In this document: positions 54,775 to 64,000 of the stretch, one piece after another
Layout of the letters: each line of letters begins with the position of its first letter
Numbering within the stretch: the stretch's first letter is position 1
DNA from: Streptomyces katrae
Lineage (GTDB): Bacteria; Actinomycetota; Actinomycetes; Streptomycetales; Streptomycetaceae
Length of the DNA stretch: 64,000 nt
Direction of reading: 5' to 3'
Assembly: GCF_000717655.1 (NCBI RefSeq)
Contig: NZ_JNZY01000023.1
Coordinates: 62,001-126,000, forward strand
Program-made: the position numbers and the translations under genes
Notes under the pieces: model-generated
What the model saw: the letters and a program-made list of their open reading frames with translations, nothing else
Databases searched by the model: none
What the model was told of the DNA's origin: nothing

Positions 54775-55476
54775 ATGTTGAAGGCGACATGGGGGCGATC
54801 CGTCGGGGCCGCGGTTCTCGCGATGACGGTGATTTCGACGGGCGGGTGCAGCGCCGGGGGGTCGGTCGGCAAGGGGGCCCCGCTGACGCCCGGCGCGACG
54901 GCCACACCGCAGGTCACGAAAGCAGCCGCGGCCACCGGGCCAGGGGCGCCCGAGAAGTCGGCGCGGATCACCCCGGAGGACAGCAAGCTGCTCGAACGCT
55001 TCCGTAAGAACAGGGTGCCTGCGGGCTACGAACAGCCGTCTGAGGACACCCTCGCGGTGATCCTCCGCGGAGCCGACGGCGCCGGCCACCTGGGCTGGAT
55101 GGCGGACGAGCAGACGTACTGCTTCGCCTCGACCCGCGCGAGCGGATCGCTCTCCACACGGTGTGAGCGGCTCCCCGCCCGGCACGCCCCGCACATCGCG
55201 GCCGGCCCGCACCTCGACGGCCACCTAATAGGCGAGGAGTACCACTACTACACCGCGCTCGTCCTCGACGGGCGGGGCCGTTTCTCCTTCACGGGCCCCA
55301 GCAAGAGTTTCGGACCGGTGCACCAGGCCACGGTGGTATTCCCTTCGGGCAGGACGGCCGCCCTCCTCGTCTACGAGGTCCTCGACCGGCACCTCGACGC
55401 CGCCGAGATCTGCGACGACGGCCGCGCCCACTGCTTCACGGCAACCGCCACGATGGAAGACCCGGACAGTCCCTGA
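54775..55476 (+). CDS. Hypothetical lipoprotein, 233 aa
   Basis: The N-terminus MLKATWGRSVGAAVLAMTVI with STGGC is a lipoprotein signal, so the protein is anchored outside the membrane at Cys25. A Gly/Ala/Thr linker to about residue 55 precedes a folded domain with four Cys (YCFAST, RCERLP, EICDDG, HCFTAT). ATG 54775 starts the signal; the GTG at 54769 would add two residues. No family is recognised. Confidence 0.72.
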   Translation: MLKATWGRSVGAAVLAMTVISTGGCSAGGSVGKGAPLTPGATATPQVTKAAAATGPGAPEKSARITPEDSKLLERFRKNRVPAGYEQPSEDTLAVILRGADGAGHLGWMADEQTYCFASTRASGSLSTRCERLPARHAPHIAAGPHLDGHLIGEEYHYYTALVLDGRGRFSFTGPSKSFGPVHQATVVFPSGRTAALLVYEVLDRHLDAAEICDDGRAHCFTATATMEDPDSP

Positions 55477-55519
55477 CAGCTATCCCGTCATCGCTGGTCA
55501 CGAGTGAGATGATCTCGCG

Positions 55520-56164
55520 GTGGCTGGTGTGATCACGGCGTCGGAGCCGTCTTGGATAGCCCCATTCAGCGGGCTGAGCCCACGGCAGTTGCGCAAGCTG
55601 GTCACCGCGATGCGGCGTGAGGGTGCGGACCCGGTTCGCAAGGGCAGGCCGTGGGGCCTTTCACTGGAGGACCGGATCCTGCTGGTAACGGCCTACTGGC
55701 GCACGAACCTGACGTTGCGCCAACTCGGCCCGTTGTTCGGCGTCTCGAAGTCCGGGGCGGACCGCGTTATCGACCACCCTGGCCCACGGCTCGCGCTCCA
55801 GCCTCGTAAGCGATTCCGCAAGGACACCGTGCTGATCGTGGACGGAACCCTGGTCCCTACCCGCGACCACACGGTGGCCGAGCAGTCAAAGAACTATCGG
55901 TACTCCACCAACCACCAGGTCATCATCGATGCCGACTTCCGCCTGGTCCGAGACACCAATGAACGAACCCGAGCACCACTCAACGTATGGGACCTACCCC
56001 TGACCAAGACACGAGGAAAGGTGGACACGGCCTTCGCCGCGTTAGGCTGGCGGGGAGGCGAAGTAGGTGTCGGGGCTGGGCACGTAGCCGGTGTGGCAGG
56101 CGTCGCAGCAGCCCTTGGTGCACAGAGGCAGGCAGAAGTAGGAGATCGTTTTCACCTCATCTGA
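55520..56164 (+). pseudogene. Truncated DDE transposase (HTH_4/DDE_4 type)
   Basis: The text to about 55955 is a typical IS5-superfamily start: FSGLSPRQLRKLVTAMRREG, an HTH block TLRQLGPLFGVSKSGADRVI, and VLIVDGTLVPTRDHTVAEQS with the first Asp, then YSTNHQVIIDADFRLVRDTN. After that the family continuation (GxxLPGNRNDCxA) is absent and the frame runs through unrelated sequence to 56164. The second half is deleted. Confidence 0.75.
56042..56155 (-). CDS. Cys-rich micro-ORF, 37 aa
   Basis: From GTG 56155 the minus strand reads KTISYFCLPLCTKGCCDACH, then TGYVPSPDTYFASPPA and TAA. Five Cys and one His fall within 14 residues. The frame stays open upstream, so it may be the tail of a longer lost gene rather than a complete peptide. 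TAA is a rare stop in this genome. It sits between two truncated transposases. It could be a metal-binding tail or a peptide precursor; there is no supporting neighbour. Confidence 0.35.
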   Translation of the reverse strand: MKTISYFCLPLCTKGCCDACHTGYVPSPDTYFASPPA

Positions 56165-56372
56165 TCGGGTATCGGCCGATTCTTGAGGTCTGAAATTGCG
56201 GTGCGGGTGGGGTTGTGGACGCGGTCGACGCCTGGGGGCTCGCGGGGTTGCGGATGGGGCGGCGGGCGACGTACTCCTGTCTCATCCCAGGATGCCCGGC
56301 CTTCGCGGTCGTGTGCTTCCACCGTCATTGCGTGCGCCTGGGCGCACGCGGTCCTCGGCGGTACGCCGCAAG

Positions 56373-56965
56373 CATGCCGAGGCGACGCCGATATCCGAGT
56401 GATCTGTCCGATGCCCGCTGGGAGTTGATCGATCCGGTCCTTGCCGCCTGGCGCTTCGACCGCCGCGGCAGGGCCCTGGTCGGCCGGCCACCCGAGCACG
56501 ACCTGCGCGACATCATGGACGCGATCTTGTACGTGGACCACACCGGACTCCAGTGGCGCTACCTCCCGCACGACTTCCCACACTGGAACACGGTCTACGG
56601 CTACTTCGCCACATGGGCAGACGAGGGCGTGTTCGCCCAGATGGGCGGCCTGCTCAGGCAACTCTTGCGGGAGAAGGAAGGCCGGGACGCCGAGCCATCG
56701 GCCTGTGTGATTGACGCCCAGAGTGTCAAGACCTCCACCAGCGCCCACGCCTCCAGCCAGGGCATCGACGCCGGGAAGAAAAACGTCGCCAGAAGGCGGA
56801 GCATCGTCACCGACACGCTCGGGCTCCTCATCGCGGTGCTGGTCACCGCGGCGAGCGTGCAGGACTCCGCCGGCACCACCCTGCTCGACCAGGTCGCCGC
56901 CGCCCACCCGCGTGTCCGCAAAGTGTGGGTCGACGGCGGCCACCGCCAGCACCTCGTCGAGCCTC
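56373..56965 (+). pseudogene. IS5-family transposase, 3'-truncated
   Basis: From ATG 56373: SDARWELIDPVLAAWRFDRR, then AILYVDHTGLQWRYLPHDFP, ACVIDAQSVKTSTSAHASSQ (first Asp) and KVWVDGGHRQHLVE (second Asp). The rest, which should hold the catalytic Glu (RTYGWLMLHRRLARDYE-like), is replaced from about 56960 by the ligase-pseudogene region. It is inactive. Confidence 0.82.
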
Positions 56966-57074
56966 CGCGTCACCTTCGTTATTCGCTTGGGGCAGCGATG
57001 TCTCAGCTTTCTGATCATCCCTGTCGCCTACTTGCGGCAACGGTTGGTCGAGTCTCAGGAAGTCCGGTACGGGG

Positions 57075-57465
57075 AGGCCGACCATCGCGCGTGTCATGGG
57101 GCACAGGGTCCACAAGGTCGTCAGTGCGCGGGCTGCGAAGAGGATCTCCAGGCATCGGCGGCACTCGGCGTAGGGCAGGGCCAGCAGCTCGATGCCGTCG
57201 ATCTGCAGGGCGTCGAAGGCGATGAAGAACGCGGGGGTCTTCGCGGCGAATGCGGTGGCGGTGCGGCCGCGGGCGGCGGCCCGGCGCTGGAGGGCTTGGC
57301 AGGACAGCCGGCCGGCTGCGGTGTCCCAGACGACGAGCTCGCCATCGAGGACCAGCCCCTCGGGCAGTTGCTCGGCGGCCGCGACCAAGTCGGGGAACCG
57401 GTCCTGGACCAAGACGCCGCGCCGGGTCTGCAGGAGCAGCCGGCCGCCGGGACGAGGAACTGTCA
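57075..57465 (-). pseudogene. ATP-dependent DNA ligase, third decayed copy
   Basis: One minus-strand frame reads RLLLQTRRGVLVQDRFPDLV, then LVLDGELVVWDTAAGRLSCQ, TPAFFIAFDALQIDGIELLA and LTTLWTLCPMTRAM. This is the central adenylation domain of a LigC-type ligase, well preserved without frameshift, but the N-terminus with the catalytic Lys and the whole C-terminal OB domain are missing. Its left end joins the truncated IS5 transposase. Confidence 0.8.
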
Positions 57466-57560
57466 AAACCTGTGGATGGGGGCAGGCCGGACGCTGGCGG
57501 GCTGCCGTAGTCTGCGGGCTATGTCGAGAGCTCGCGTGGTTCGGGGCCGCGGGGCTGTTC

Positions 57561-58241
57561 TCATCCCAGCGCGAGCCAGTTGATACCCAGGCGGGCGATC
57601 TGGGAGTTCTCCTCCGGCCCCAGCGGCTCACGCCCGGTGACCTTGCGAAGAAACCGGGCAGGGCTCCATCCCAGCCCGGTCACCCCACTCGTATCCGTTC
57701 CGGCGAGGAATTCCAGCAGCAGGTCTCCGGCCGACGGCGTCAGCCATGCCTCACGCCCGAGCGCATCGGCCAAGTCGATCCCGTGCACGGCGACTTCGAA
57801 GACGCGCGTCAGCATGAAGTCGGCCAGCAGCATCGCATCACCGTGCCGCGTCCGCACCACCCGGCGCTCTGGCTCCTTCCGGCACAGCTCCTGTGCCTTC
57901 CACCAGGTTTGGGCGAAGTCGGCGACGAGGTCGCCCCCTGAGTGGTGACGGGCGGCGCGGTCCCGTCCCAGATCGATTCGGGCCGCGTTGGTCGCGGCGC
58001 TGAAGCGGCGGTCCGGCCTGTAGTACTCGGCCGCGGAGACCTCGGGAACCTCGGGGACCTGGCCGTCGATCATGTCGGGCACCCAGTCCAGGACGACGCA
58101 GATGTGGCCCAGCAGTTCACGGGCAGACCACGGTGCACACCGTGTCGGGCGGTCCCACACGGCTTCGGACGACCCCGCAAGTTCCCGGCCGAGCGTCTCG
58201 GCTTCTGTCTCGAACGCGTCCAACACCCGGGTGAGGTCCAT
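57561..58241 (-). CDS. Maleylpyruvate-isomerase-like mycothiol-dependent enzyme (DinB fold)
   Basis: A 226-residue four-helix DinB-like protein. The N-terminal MDMPI domain shows WSARELLGHICVVLDWVPDM with its metal-ligand His, and the later FMLTRVFEVAVHGIDLADAL gives the second His motif (VHxxDLA). These enzymes use mycothiol, the actinomycete thiol, for isomerisation or detoxification. The gene has a regular start and intact frame and is the only clearly intact gene between 55.5 and 59 kb. Substrate unknown. Confidence 0.87.
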   Translation of the reverse strand: MDLTRVLDAFETEAETLGRELAGSSEAVWDRPTRCAPWSARELLGHICVVLDWVPDMIDGQVPEVPEVSAAEYYRPDRRFSAATNAARIDLGRDRAARHHSGGDLVADFAQTWWKAQELCRKEPERRVVRTRHGDAMLLADFMLTRVFEVAVHGIDLADALGREAWLTPSAGDLLLEFLAGTDTSGVTGLGWSPARFLRKVTGREPLGPEENSQIARLGINWLALG

Positions 58242-58280
58242 GATCGTCAGGCTACCAGCGGGCCCCGGGCCGGTCTGTGG

Positions 58281-58493
58281 TCAGGCTGCAGCCACAGTTT
58301 CCGGACGTTCGACCAGGGCGCCGCTCTCGAAGCCGGCGCCGGTGCGGACGAGGGAGACCAGGTGGGCGCCAGTGATCGCCCGCCACCGGGTCTGGGCGGA
58401 CTCGACCAGCTTGAACATCATCGCAAGAGCGGGACGGGTACGGGGTCGGCGGGTTGAGCGCTCACGGGCTCCTACAGGAAGGTTGTACCGCAC
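58281..58493 (-). pseudogene. IS256-type transposase, C-terminal remnant
   Basis: FKLVESAQTRWRAITGAHLV followed by SLVRTGAGFESGALVER and a stop is the typical C-terminal tail of IS256/mutator transposases (AQxRWRxxNAPHLVALVRAG). The remainder of the gene is missing. Confidence 0.65.
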
Positions 58494-58677
58494 GGTAGCG
58501 GTTCAGCCCCACGGCCGGTGGGGGTAGCTCTGGACGTATCGGCATGCCGCGGCCTCGCTCGTGCCTAAGCTGTCGCAACCTTTCCATCAAAACCGTCGGC
58601 CGCTCCGGTGAGAACCCGACTTCACCGCCGACCCACCCGCTCCTGGAACGCCGCTGTGGTGCGCGCCGTTACCTGTC

Positions 58678-58922
58678 CTGCGCGGTCAGGAGCAGGACCA
58701 GGGCCTTGGAACGGGTGATCCCGAGCGCGGTGGCCAGCGTTTCGGCGGACATGCCGTCGTCGCACAGCGCGCCAGCGCTGTCCCTGCTCACCGGGGCGGC
58801 GATCCGCTCCAGGACACCCGCGGCGCGCAGCGCAGCCAGCGGCGCGTCAGCGGCCGGGGCGGCCGTGCCGACGTACCGTGCGCTTTCGCAGAGTCGCCCT
58901 ACTACTGGAATCCAAAGGCTGG
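58678..58922 (-). pseudogene. Unidentified gene, C-terminal remnant
   Basis: A coherent minus-strand frame runs from a TGA near 58922 to a TAA at 58678 with no start codon: GRLCESARYVGTAAPAADAP, then LRAAGVLERIAAPVSRDSAG and MSAETLATALGITRSKALVL. The last part looks like a helix-turn-helix. It is probably the end of a DNA-binding protein. Family unknown. Confidence 0.4.
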
Positions 58923-58955
58923 GTCACTTGCTCGTCGAAGGCGCAACCCGCTATC

Positions 58956-58984
58956 TTGAACATGTTCATGTTGAACACGTTCAA
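58956..58984. promoter_or_regulatory. Tandem TetR-type operators
   Basis: TTGAACATGTTCA (58956-58968; TGAACATGTTCA is a perfect palindrome) and TTGAACACGTTCAA (58971-58984) are two near-identical palindromes offset by 15 bp. They lie immediately before the small membrane-protein gene at 58994. Confidence 0.6.
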
Positions 58985-58993
58985 GAGAAAAGA

Positions 58994-59203
58994 GTGGCCA
59001 TGGGTGGCGCCGAGGTCATCGCCTGTTTGCTGCTGTTCATCTTCGTGATCATTCCTACGAGCGTTGGCCTCACCATCGCCAATTTCAGGGCGTGCGCGGA
59101 GCTTCGTGCACTTCGTCGGACGACCCCCGAGCGAGCAGCAGCACTTGCGGACCCGCTCGCTCCAGCTCCACCGCCATCCCCGCCGCCGCCTGGCCAGGTC
59201 TGA
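58994..59203 (+). CDS. Small single-pass membrane protein
   Basis: A 69-residue protein from GTG 58994 (or 67 from ATG 59000): one hydrophobic segment EVIACLLLFIFVIIPTSVGL near the N-terminus, a basic stretch, and a Pro-rich tail ending PPSPPPPGQ. The ribosome site is weak. Two TetR-type palindromes directly upstream suggest it is a regulated gene. No family is recognised. Confidence 0.5.
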   Translation: MAMGGAEVIACLLLFIFVIIPTSVGLTIANFRACAELRALRRTTPERAAALADPLAPAPPPSPPPPGQV

Positions 59204-59269
59204 ACTGTGGTCACTGCCCAACGCCCGTCGACGGCCACGCTCCCGGCCCGCCTCCTCGGCACCGACCAC

Positions 59270-59490
59270 GGGGCGCAGACGGGCAGGGCGAAACACGGGG
59301 CGCCGGGGCCGTTCGGGTTTCCGGTGTGCCGAAGTTGCTCCAGTAGCTGACCACCTGGCCGGCCAGGGCTCGCTGAGCGTCGGTCATCGGCCGCTGGGGC
59401 GGGACGGAGGAGAACAGGTACGGCAGCTCGAAGCTCTGCGCCGTCCCGTAGGGGAAGCCGGGGTCCGCCCAGAGGCCAGGCCCAGGAGGG
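59270..59490 (-). pseudogene. Type B carboxylesterase, C-terminal remnant
   Basis: The minus strand reads ADPGFPYGTAQSFELPYLFS, then QRALAGQVVSYWSNF, and after a shift near 59330 RHTGNPNGPGAPCFALP. These are the conserved end blocks of carboxylesterase/para-nitrobenzyl esterases (the AELPYVF and YWxxFARTGDPNG motifs). The catalytic core is missing. Confidence 0.7.
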
Positions 59491-59728
59491 GCAGACCGAC
59501 ACGCCCGTGTTCCGCGCGTTCCTGCACGGGTGGTGTCGAGGTCGTCCGGCTTCGATCCCCGCCTGGAACGCTACTGGGGCCTGGTCGGGACGGGCAGCCA
59601 GATGGCTGACGGAGAGACTGTCGGTCTCGATGGCCGAGGCTGCTCGGCCCACAGCTGTGGTCCGAGCCGGCTGCCGCCCGTACCCCGGCGACCGGGAGGC
59701 GGCTGCGGACGTTCGGCCCGCTGCGCGG

Positions 59729-62155
59729 TCAGCGGGCGGTCGGTCCGCTGGTCACGGCCGTCCAGCTGCCGCCGCGGACCGCGTACACCGTCAGCTTGCG
59801 GTTGACCGTGTCGCCGTTCCCGTCGAAGCCGACGCGGCCGGTGACTCCGTCGAAGCCCAGCCGTGCCACCGCGGACGGCAGTTCGGCCCGGGCGTCATGG
59901 GGAAGGGTGCCGCCGTGGGCGGCCACGACCGCCTTCACCGCCTCGATGAGGGCCCAGGTCGCGTCGTACGCGTACGGCCCGTACCAGCCGGCCGCATCCG
60001 TGTAGCCGGCCTTCCGATACCGGGTGAGGAAGTCCTGCCCGGCTGCCGATTCCTCGGCGGCCACGCCGATGGTGGTGGCGAGGTCGCCCTCGGCCTCGGG
60101 GTTCGTCGTGAGGTACTGCTGGTCGAAGATGCCGTCACCCCCCATCAGGGAGACGTTCACCGCCGCCCGATCGAGCTGCTGGGAAAGGGCTGCGGCGGTG
60201 TCGTAGTAGCCACCGAAGTAGACGGCGTCGGCTTCCGAGGACCGCACCCTTTCGGCCAGGCCCGCGAAGGCGCGCTCCGCGGGATCGACCTGCTCGGTAC
60301 CGACGACGGTCCCGCCCAGCTTCGTGAACTCGGCCGTGAGACCGGCGGTGAGAGCGGTGCCGTAGGCGCTCGCGTCGTCCACCACGTACAGCTTGGTCTT
60401 CTTCGCCTCGCCGTGCAGGTACCGGGCGGCGAACGGCCCCTGGTCAGCGTCCGTGGCGACGGTGCGGAAATAGGTGGAGTGGGGACGCGACGGGGCCCCG
60501 GCTGCCCAGGTGGAGCCCCGTGTCAGCACGGGATCGGTGTTGCCCGGTGACACGACGGCCATGTTCGCCCGCGCCAGGGGCGGCACGAAGGTCTTGGCGA
60601 CACCCGAGTTGAGGGGGCCGACGACTCCCAGCACCTTCTCGTCGGCCACGAACCGGGCCGCGTTGGAAGCTCCCTCGGCGGGGTCGGCGCCGTCGTCCAG
60701 GGCCTTGATCTCGAAGGTCACCCCGGGGACGGGCTTGGTTTCGTTGGCGGTCCTCACCGCCAGCTCGGCCGAGTTCCTGATTCCGACTCCCATGGAGGAC
60801 AGGGCGCCGCTCAGCGGTGCGTCCACCCCGATCACCACGGTGACGGAGGAGGCCTCCGACCCGCTGCCGGCCGCGCCGTCGCCGTGCGGCGTGCCCTTGT
60901 CCCCGGTGAGGGTCCAGGTGAGGACGGAGCCGGTGGCGAGCGTGGCCAGCACGGTGGCCACGACGACGGACCGCCGGGTGAGGTGTCGGCGCCCGGTTGG
61001 TGCCCGCTCGCCGGTCCCCGTCCCGTGCGTACGCGCTTCCCCGGCCCGGGGCTCGGGCAGGGGCGGGGCGGTCGGCCGGTCCGGCACGGGGCGCTGCGAG
61101 GCGTCCGCGCCGGACGCGGAGTCCAGGACCGTCGGGGTGCGGGGGGACGGCGGCGGTGAAGTGGGCCGCTCAGGCACTGCCCGGCCGGCAGTGGGCGGCG
61201 CGGCATCCGGCGCCGGCACAGGCGTGGCGCCATCCGGCGCCGGTACGGGAGTCGCCTGCGGGTCCGGCGCGGGCGGGGAGGCCGGCTCCTGTTCGCTCCC
61301 CCGGCGGGCGGGTGCGCAGGGCGCAGGCTTGCAGGACCGCAGTACCGATGCCAGCATCTCGGCCGCGTCGTCGGCGTCCACGCGCTGCGCCGGGTCCTTG
61401 GTGAGGAGCGCGTCCAGGACGGGCGCGAGCGGACCGGCGTGGACGGCGGGCCGGTGCGGGCGGGTGAAGACGGCCACGGCGAGGGCGTGGAGCCCCTCCG
61501 CGTCGAACGGGGGCCGCCCCTCGACGGCGTGGTAGAGGGTGGCGCCCAGCGCCCACAAGTCATTGGCGGCGGTCGGGCGCTTGCCTTCCAGCTGCTCCGG
61601 CGCCATGTAGTGCGGGGTGCCGATGACCATCCCGCTGTGACTGAGCTTGGTCGTGGCGTCCGCGAGGTGGGCGATGCCGAAGTCGGTCAGGACGACGCGG
61701 TCCTTGGCCAGCAGCACGTTGTCCGGCTTGATGTCACGGTGGACGATCCGCGCCCTGTGCGCTTCGGCCAGCGCGTCGAGCATCGCGGCGCCGATCTCTG
61801 CCACGCGGTGCACGGGCAGCCGCCCGCCGTTGCGGATGGCGGCGGCCAGGGACTGCCCGCGAACCAGCTCCATCACGAGGACGGGGGCGCCCTCGTGCTC
61901 CACGACGTCGTGGATGGTGATGATGCCGGGGTGGTTGAGCGTGACCGCGGCCTGCGCCTCTCCGATGAACCGCCGGACCAGCGCCGCGCGGTCGCCGTCG
62001 TCCATCCCTGGCGGGAAAAGGATCTCCTTGACGGCGATCTCACGTCCGAAGAGATGCTGGTCGAGGCCACGCCACACCCGGCCCATACCGCCTTGGCCGA
62101 TGCGTTCGACCAGCTGGTACCGGCCGGCGATGAGTTCGGGATTCTGCTCGGTCAC
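59729..62155 (-). CDS. Ser/Thr protein kinase fused to extracytoplasmic branched-chain-amino-acid-type binding domain
   Basis: An 808-residue receptor kinase starting at GTG 62155. Residues about 13-270 are a Hanks kinase: Gly loop IGQGGMGRVW, Lys in EIAVKEI, HRDIKPDNVLL, DFG in VVLTDFGIAHL and APE in YMAPEQL. A Pro/Ala-rich linker runs to about 395. One membrane segment (VVVATVLATLATGSVLTWTL) follows. From about 435 to the end it is a type I periplasmic-binding domain like LivJ: VVIGVDAPLSGALSSMGVGI, VLGVVGPLNSGVAKTFVPPL, LYVVDDASAYGTALTAGLTA. It should sense a small ligand outside and phosphorylate inside. It is divergent from a second kinase. Confidence 0.9.
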   Translation of the reverse strand: MTEQNPELIAGRYQLVERIGQGGMGRVWRGLDQHLFGREIAVKEILFPPGMDDGDRAALVRRFIGEAQAAVTLNHPGIITIHDVVEHEGAPVLVMELVRGQSLAAAIRNGGRLPVHRVAEIGAAMLDALAEAHRARIVHRDIKPDNVLLAKDRVVLTDFGIAHLADATTKLSHSGMVIGTPHYMAPEQLEGKRPTAANDLWALGATLYHAVEGRPPFDAEGLHALAVAVFTRPHRPAVHAGPLAPVLDALLTKDPAQRVDADDAAEMLASVLRSCKPAPCAPARRGSEQEPASPPAPDPQATPVPAPDGATPVPAPDAAPPTAGRAVPERPTSPPPSPRTPTVLDSASGADASQRPVPDRPTAPPLPEPRAGEARTHGTGTGERAPTGRRHLTRRSVVVATVLATLATGSVLTWTLTGDKGTPHGDGAAGSGSEASSVTVVIGVDAPLSGALSSMGVGIRNSAELAVRTANETKPVPGVTFEIKALDDGADPAEGASNAARFVADEKVLGVVGPLNSGVAKTFVPPLARANMAVVSPGNTDPVLTRGSTWAAGAPSRPHSTYFRTVATDADQGPFAARYLHGEAKKTKLYVVDDASAYGTALTAGLTAEFTKLGGTVVGTEQVDPAERAFAGLAERVRSSEADAVYFGGYYDTAAALSQQLDRAAVNVSLMGGDGIFDQQYLTTNPEAEGDLATTIGVAAEESAAGQDFLTRYRKAGYTDAAGWYGPYAYDATWALIEAVKAVVAAHGGTLPHDARAELPSAVARLGFDGVTGRVGFDGNGDTVNRKLTVYAVRGGSWTAVTSGPTAR

Positions 62156-62348
62156 GCGGACACTCTAGGTCCTGCTGAGCCGAGCAGGTGACGAAAGCAT
62201 GGCTCGATGTCGCCCCTCCCGAGCAGCGGGGCGCTGCGGCACGATCACGGTGCCAGTCCCGCGCGGCCGCCCTCTGCCGCACGGGCTGCGTAGGACGGTT
62301 TCCGGCGGGTAGGCGGGCGGTATCGTCCGCCAGTGGAGGAGGACCCGC

Positions 62349-63683
<1,335 letters not shown>

Positions 63684-64000
63684 TCCCCTCGCACGGACCG
63701 GTGAGGTCACGCGCCCATGCCGGGCAGACGGAGTTCGAGCCTTGGCGAACCAGGTGCACAGGGCTTCGAGCCGGGGCCGACATCGGCACGTGGTGCCGCT
63801 GACGTCGGGCTCCCTGTCGTCCGACACCAGCTGCTCGTCCCGCGGATGCTCTCTCCCCTGATCGAGATCCAACGGCGCACCGCCATCCATGCACCGGCAC
63901 GTCATGTACGGGCGCGGTCGCGGAGCCGCTGTCGCACAGACCCTGGTACCGCATCAGGCAGCGCCCGCTCTGCCGATGGCGGTGTGGCAGCGAGTGGACG
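63684..64000. other. Right end without confident gene
   Basis: A minus-strand frame (MDGGAPLDLDQGREHPRDEQ, then LEALCTWFAKARTPSARHGR) reads plausibly but has no recognised family, and it could extend beyond the window. No other structure was noticed. Confidence 0.35.

Noticed and set aside
58544..59203. A 219-codon plus-strand frame ending in the small membrane protein
   Set aside because: The part before 58994 is antisense to a coherent minus-strand fragment and crosses the operator palindromes; only the last 69 codons look real.

Overview
The window is chromosomal DNA of a Streptomyces or close relative. Support for this comes from the very high GC content with GC-rich third codon positions, frequent GTG/TTG starts behind GGAGG-type ribosome sites, rare TTA codons, GTGA/ATGA gene overlaps, a mycothiol-dependent enzyme, DUF1918, a lamin-tail protein and Pkn-type kinases. 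The many broken genes and insertion-sequence scraps, especially from 25 to 59 kb, suit a chromosome arm rather than the core.

Layout. 0-4 kb: the 3' part of a TIM-barrel protein, an IS30 scrap, a decayed oxidoreductase, an erythromycin-esterase-family hydrolase and a hypothetical gene. 4.5-14.6 kb: a compact polyketide locus of one giant, fully reducing, C-methylating PKS (KS-AT-DH-MT-psiKR-ER-KR-ACP), a type II thioesterase with Cys in place of the usual Ser, and a DHA2 exporter, the last two translationally coupled. 14.8-18.2 kb: an IS701 scrap, then a DeoR regulator divergent from a sugar-type MFS and a HAD phosphatase. 18.3-25.8 kb: a hisC-like pseudogene, a trans-prenyl diphosphate synthase, YjbQ, PRC-barrel, AraC and CoiA-like nuclease genes. 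25.8-31.2 kb: a frameshifted NucA/NucB nuclease and an Rhs toxin/immunity remnant whose 5' end is replaced by a decayed IS630. 33.7-36.2 kb: a cytochrome P450 overlapping a class I terpene synthase, a probable two-gene terpenoid operon. 36.2-43.6 kb: a secreted peptidase between two copies of a 46-bp repeat, decayed DNA ligase and WD40 genes, an unusual MerR-DnaN fusion with a TPR partner, and a second decayed IS630. 44-52 kb: a TetR/NTF2 pair, an MFS exporter, a GntR-ABC operon with a perfect 16-bp palindrome, and an alpha/beta hydrolase. 52.6-59.5 kb: an IS3 element that looks intact and many truncated genes. 59.7-63.7 kb: two divergent Ser/Thr kinases, one fused to an extracytoplasmic amino-acid-type binding domain.

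How genes work together. The PKS carries one TTA codon and no release domain, so bldA-dependent translation and release by the neighbouring thioesterase, with export by the DHA2 pump, is the simplest model. The P450 also carries one TTA codon, near its C-terminus, and shares a GTGA overlap with the terpene synthase. Its prenyl diphosphate substrate could come from the synthase at 19-20 kb. DeoR/MFS/HAD looks like a sugar uptake module. GntR/ATPase/permease is a YtrA-type operon that probably represses itself.

No tRNA, rRNA, CRISPR array or replication origin was seen. Family assignments come from recognising motifs by eye. No database search was run.
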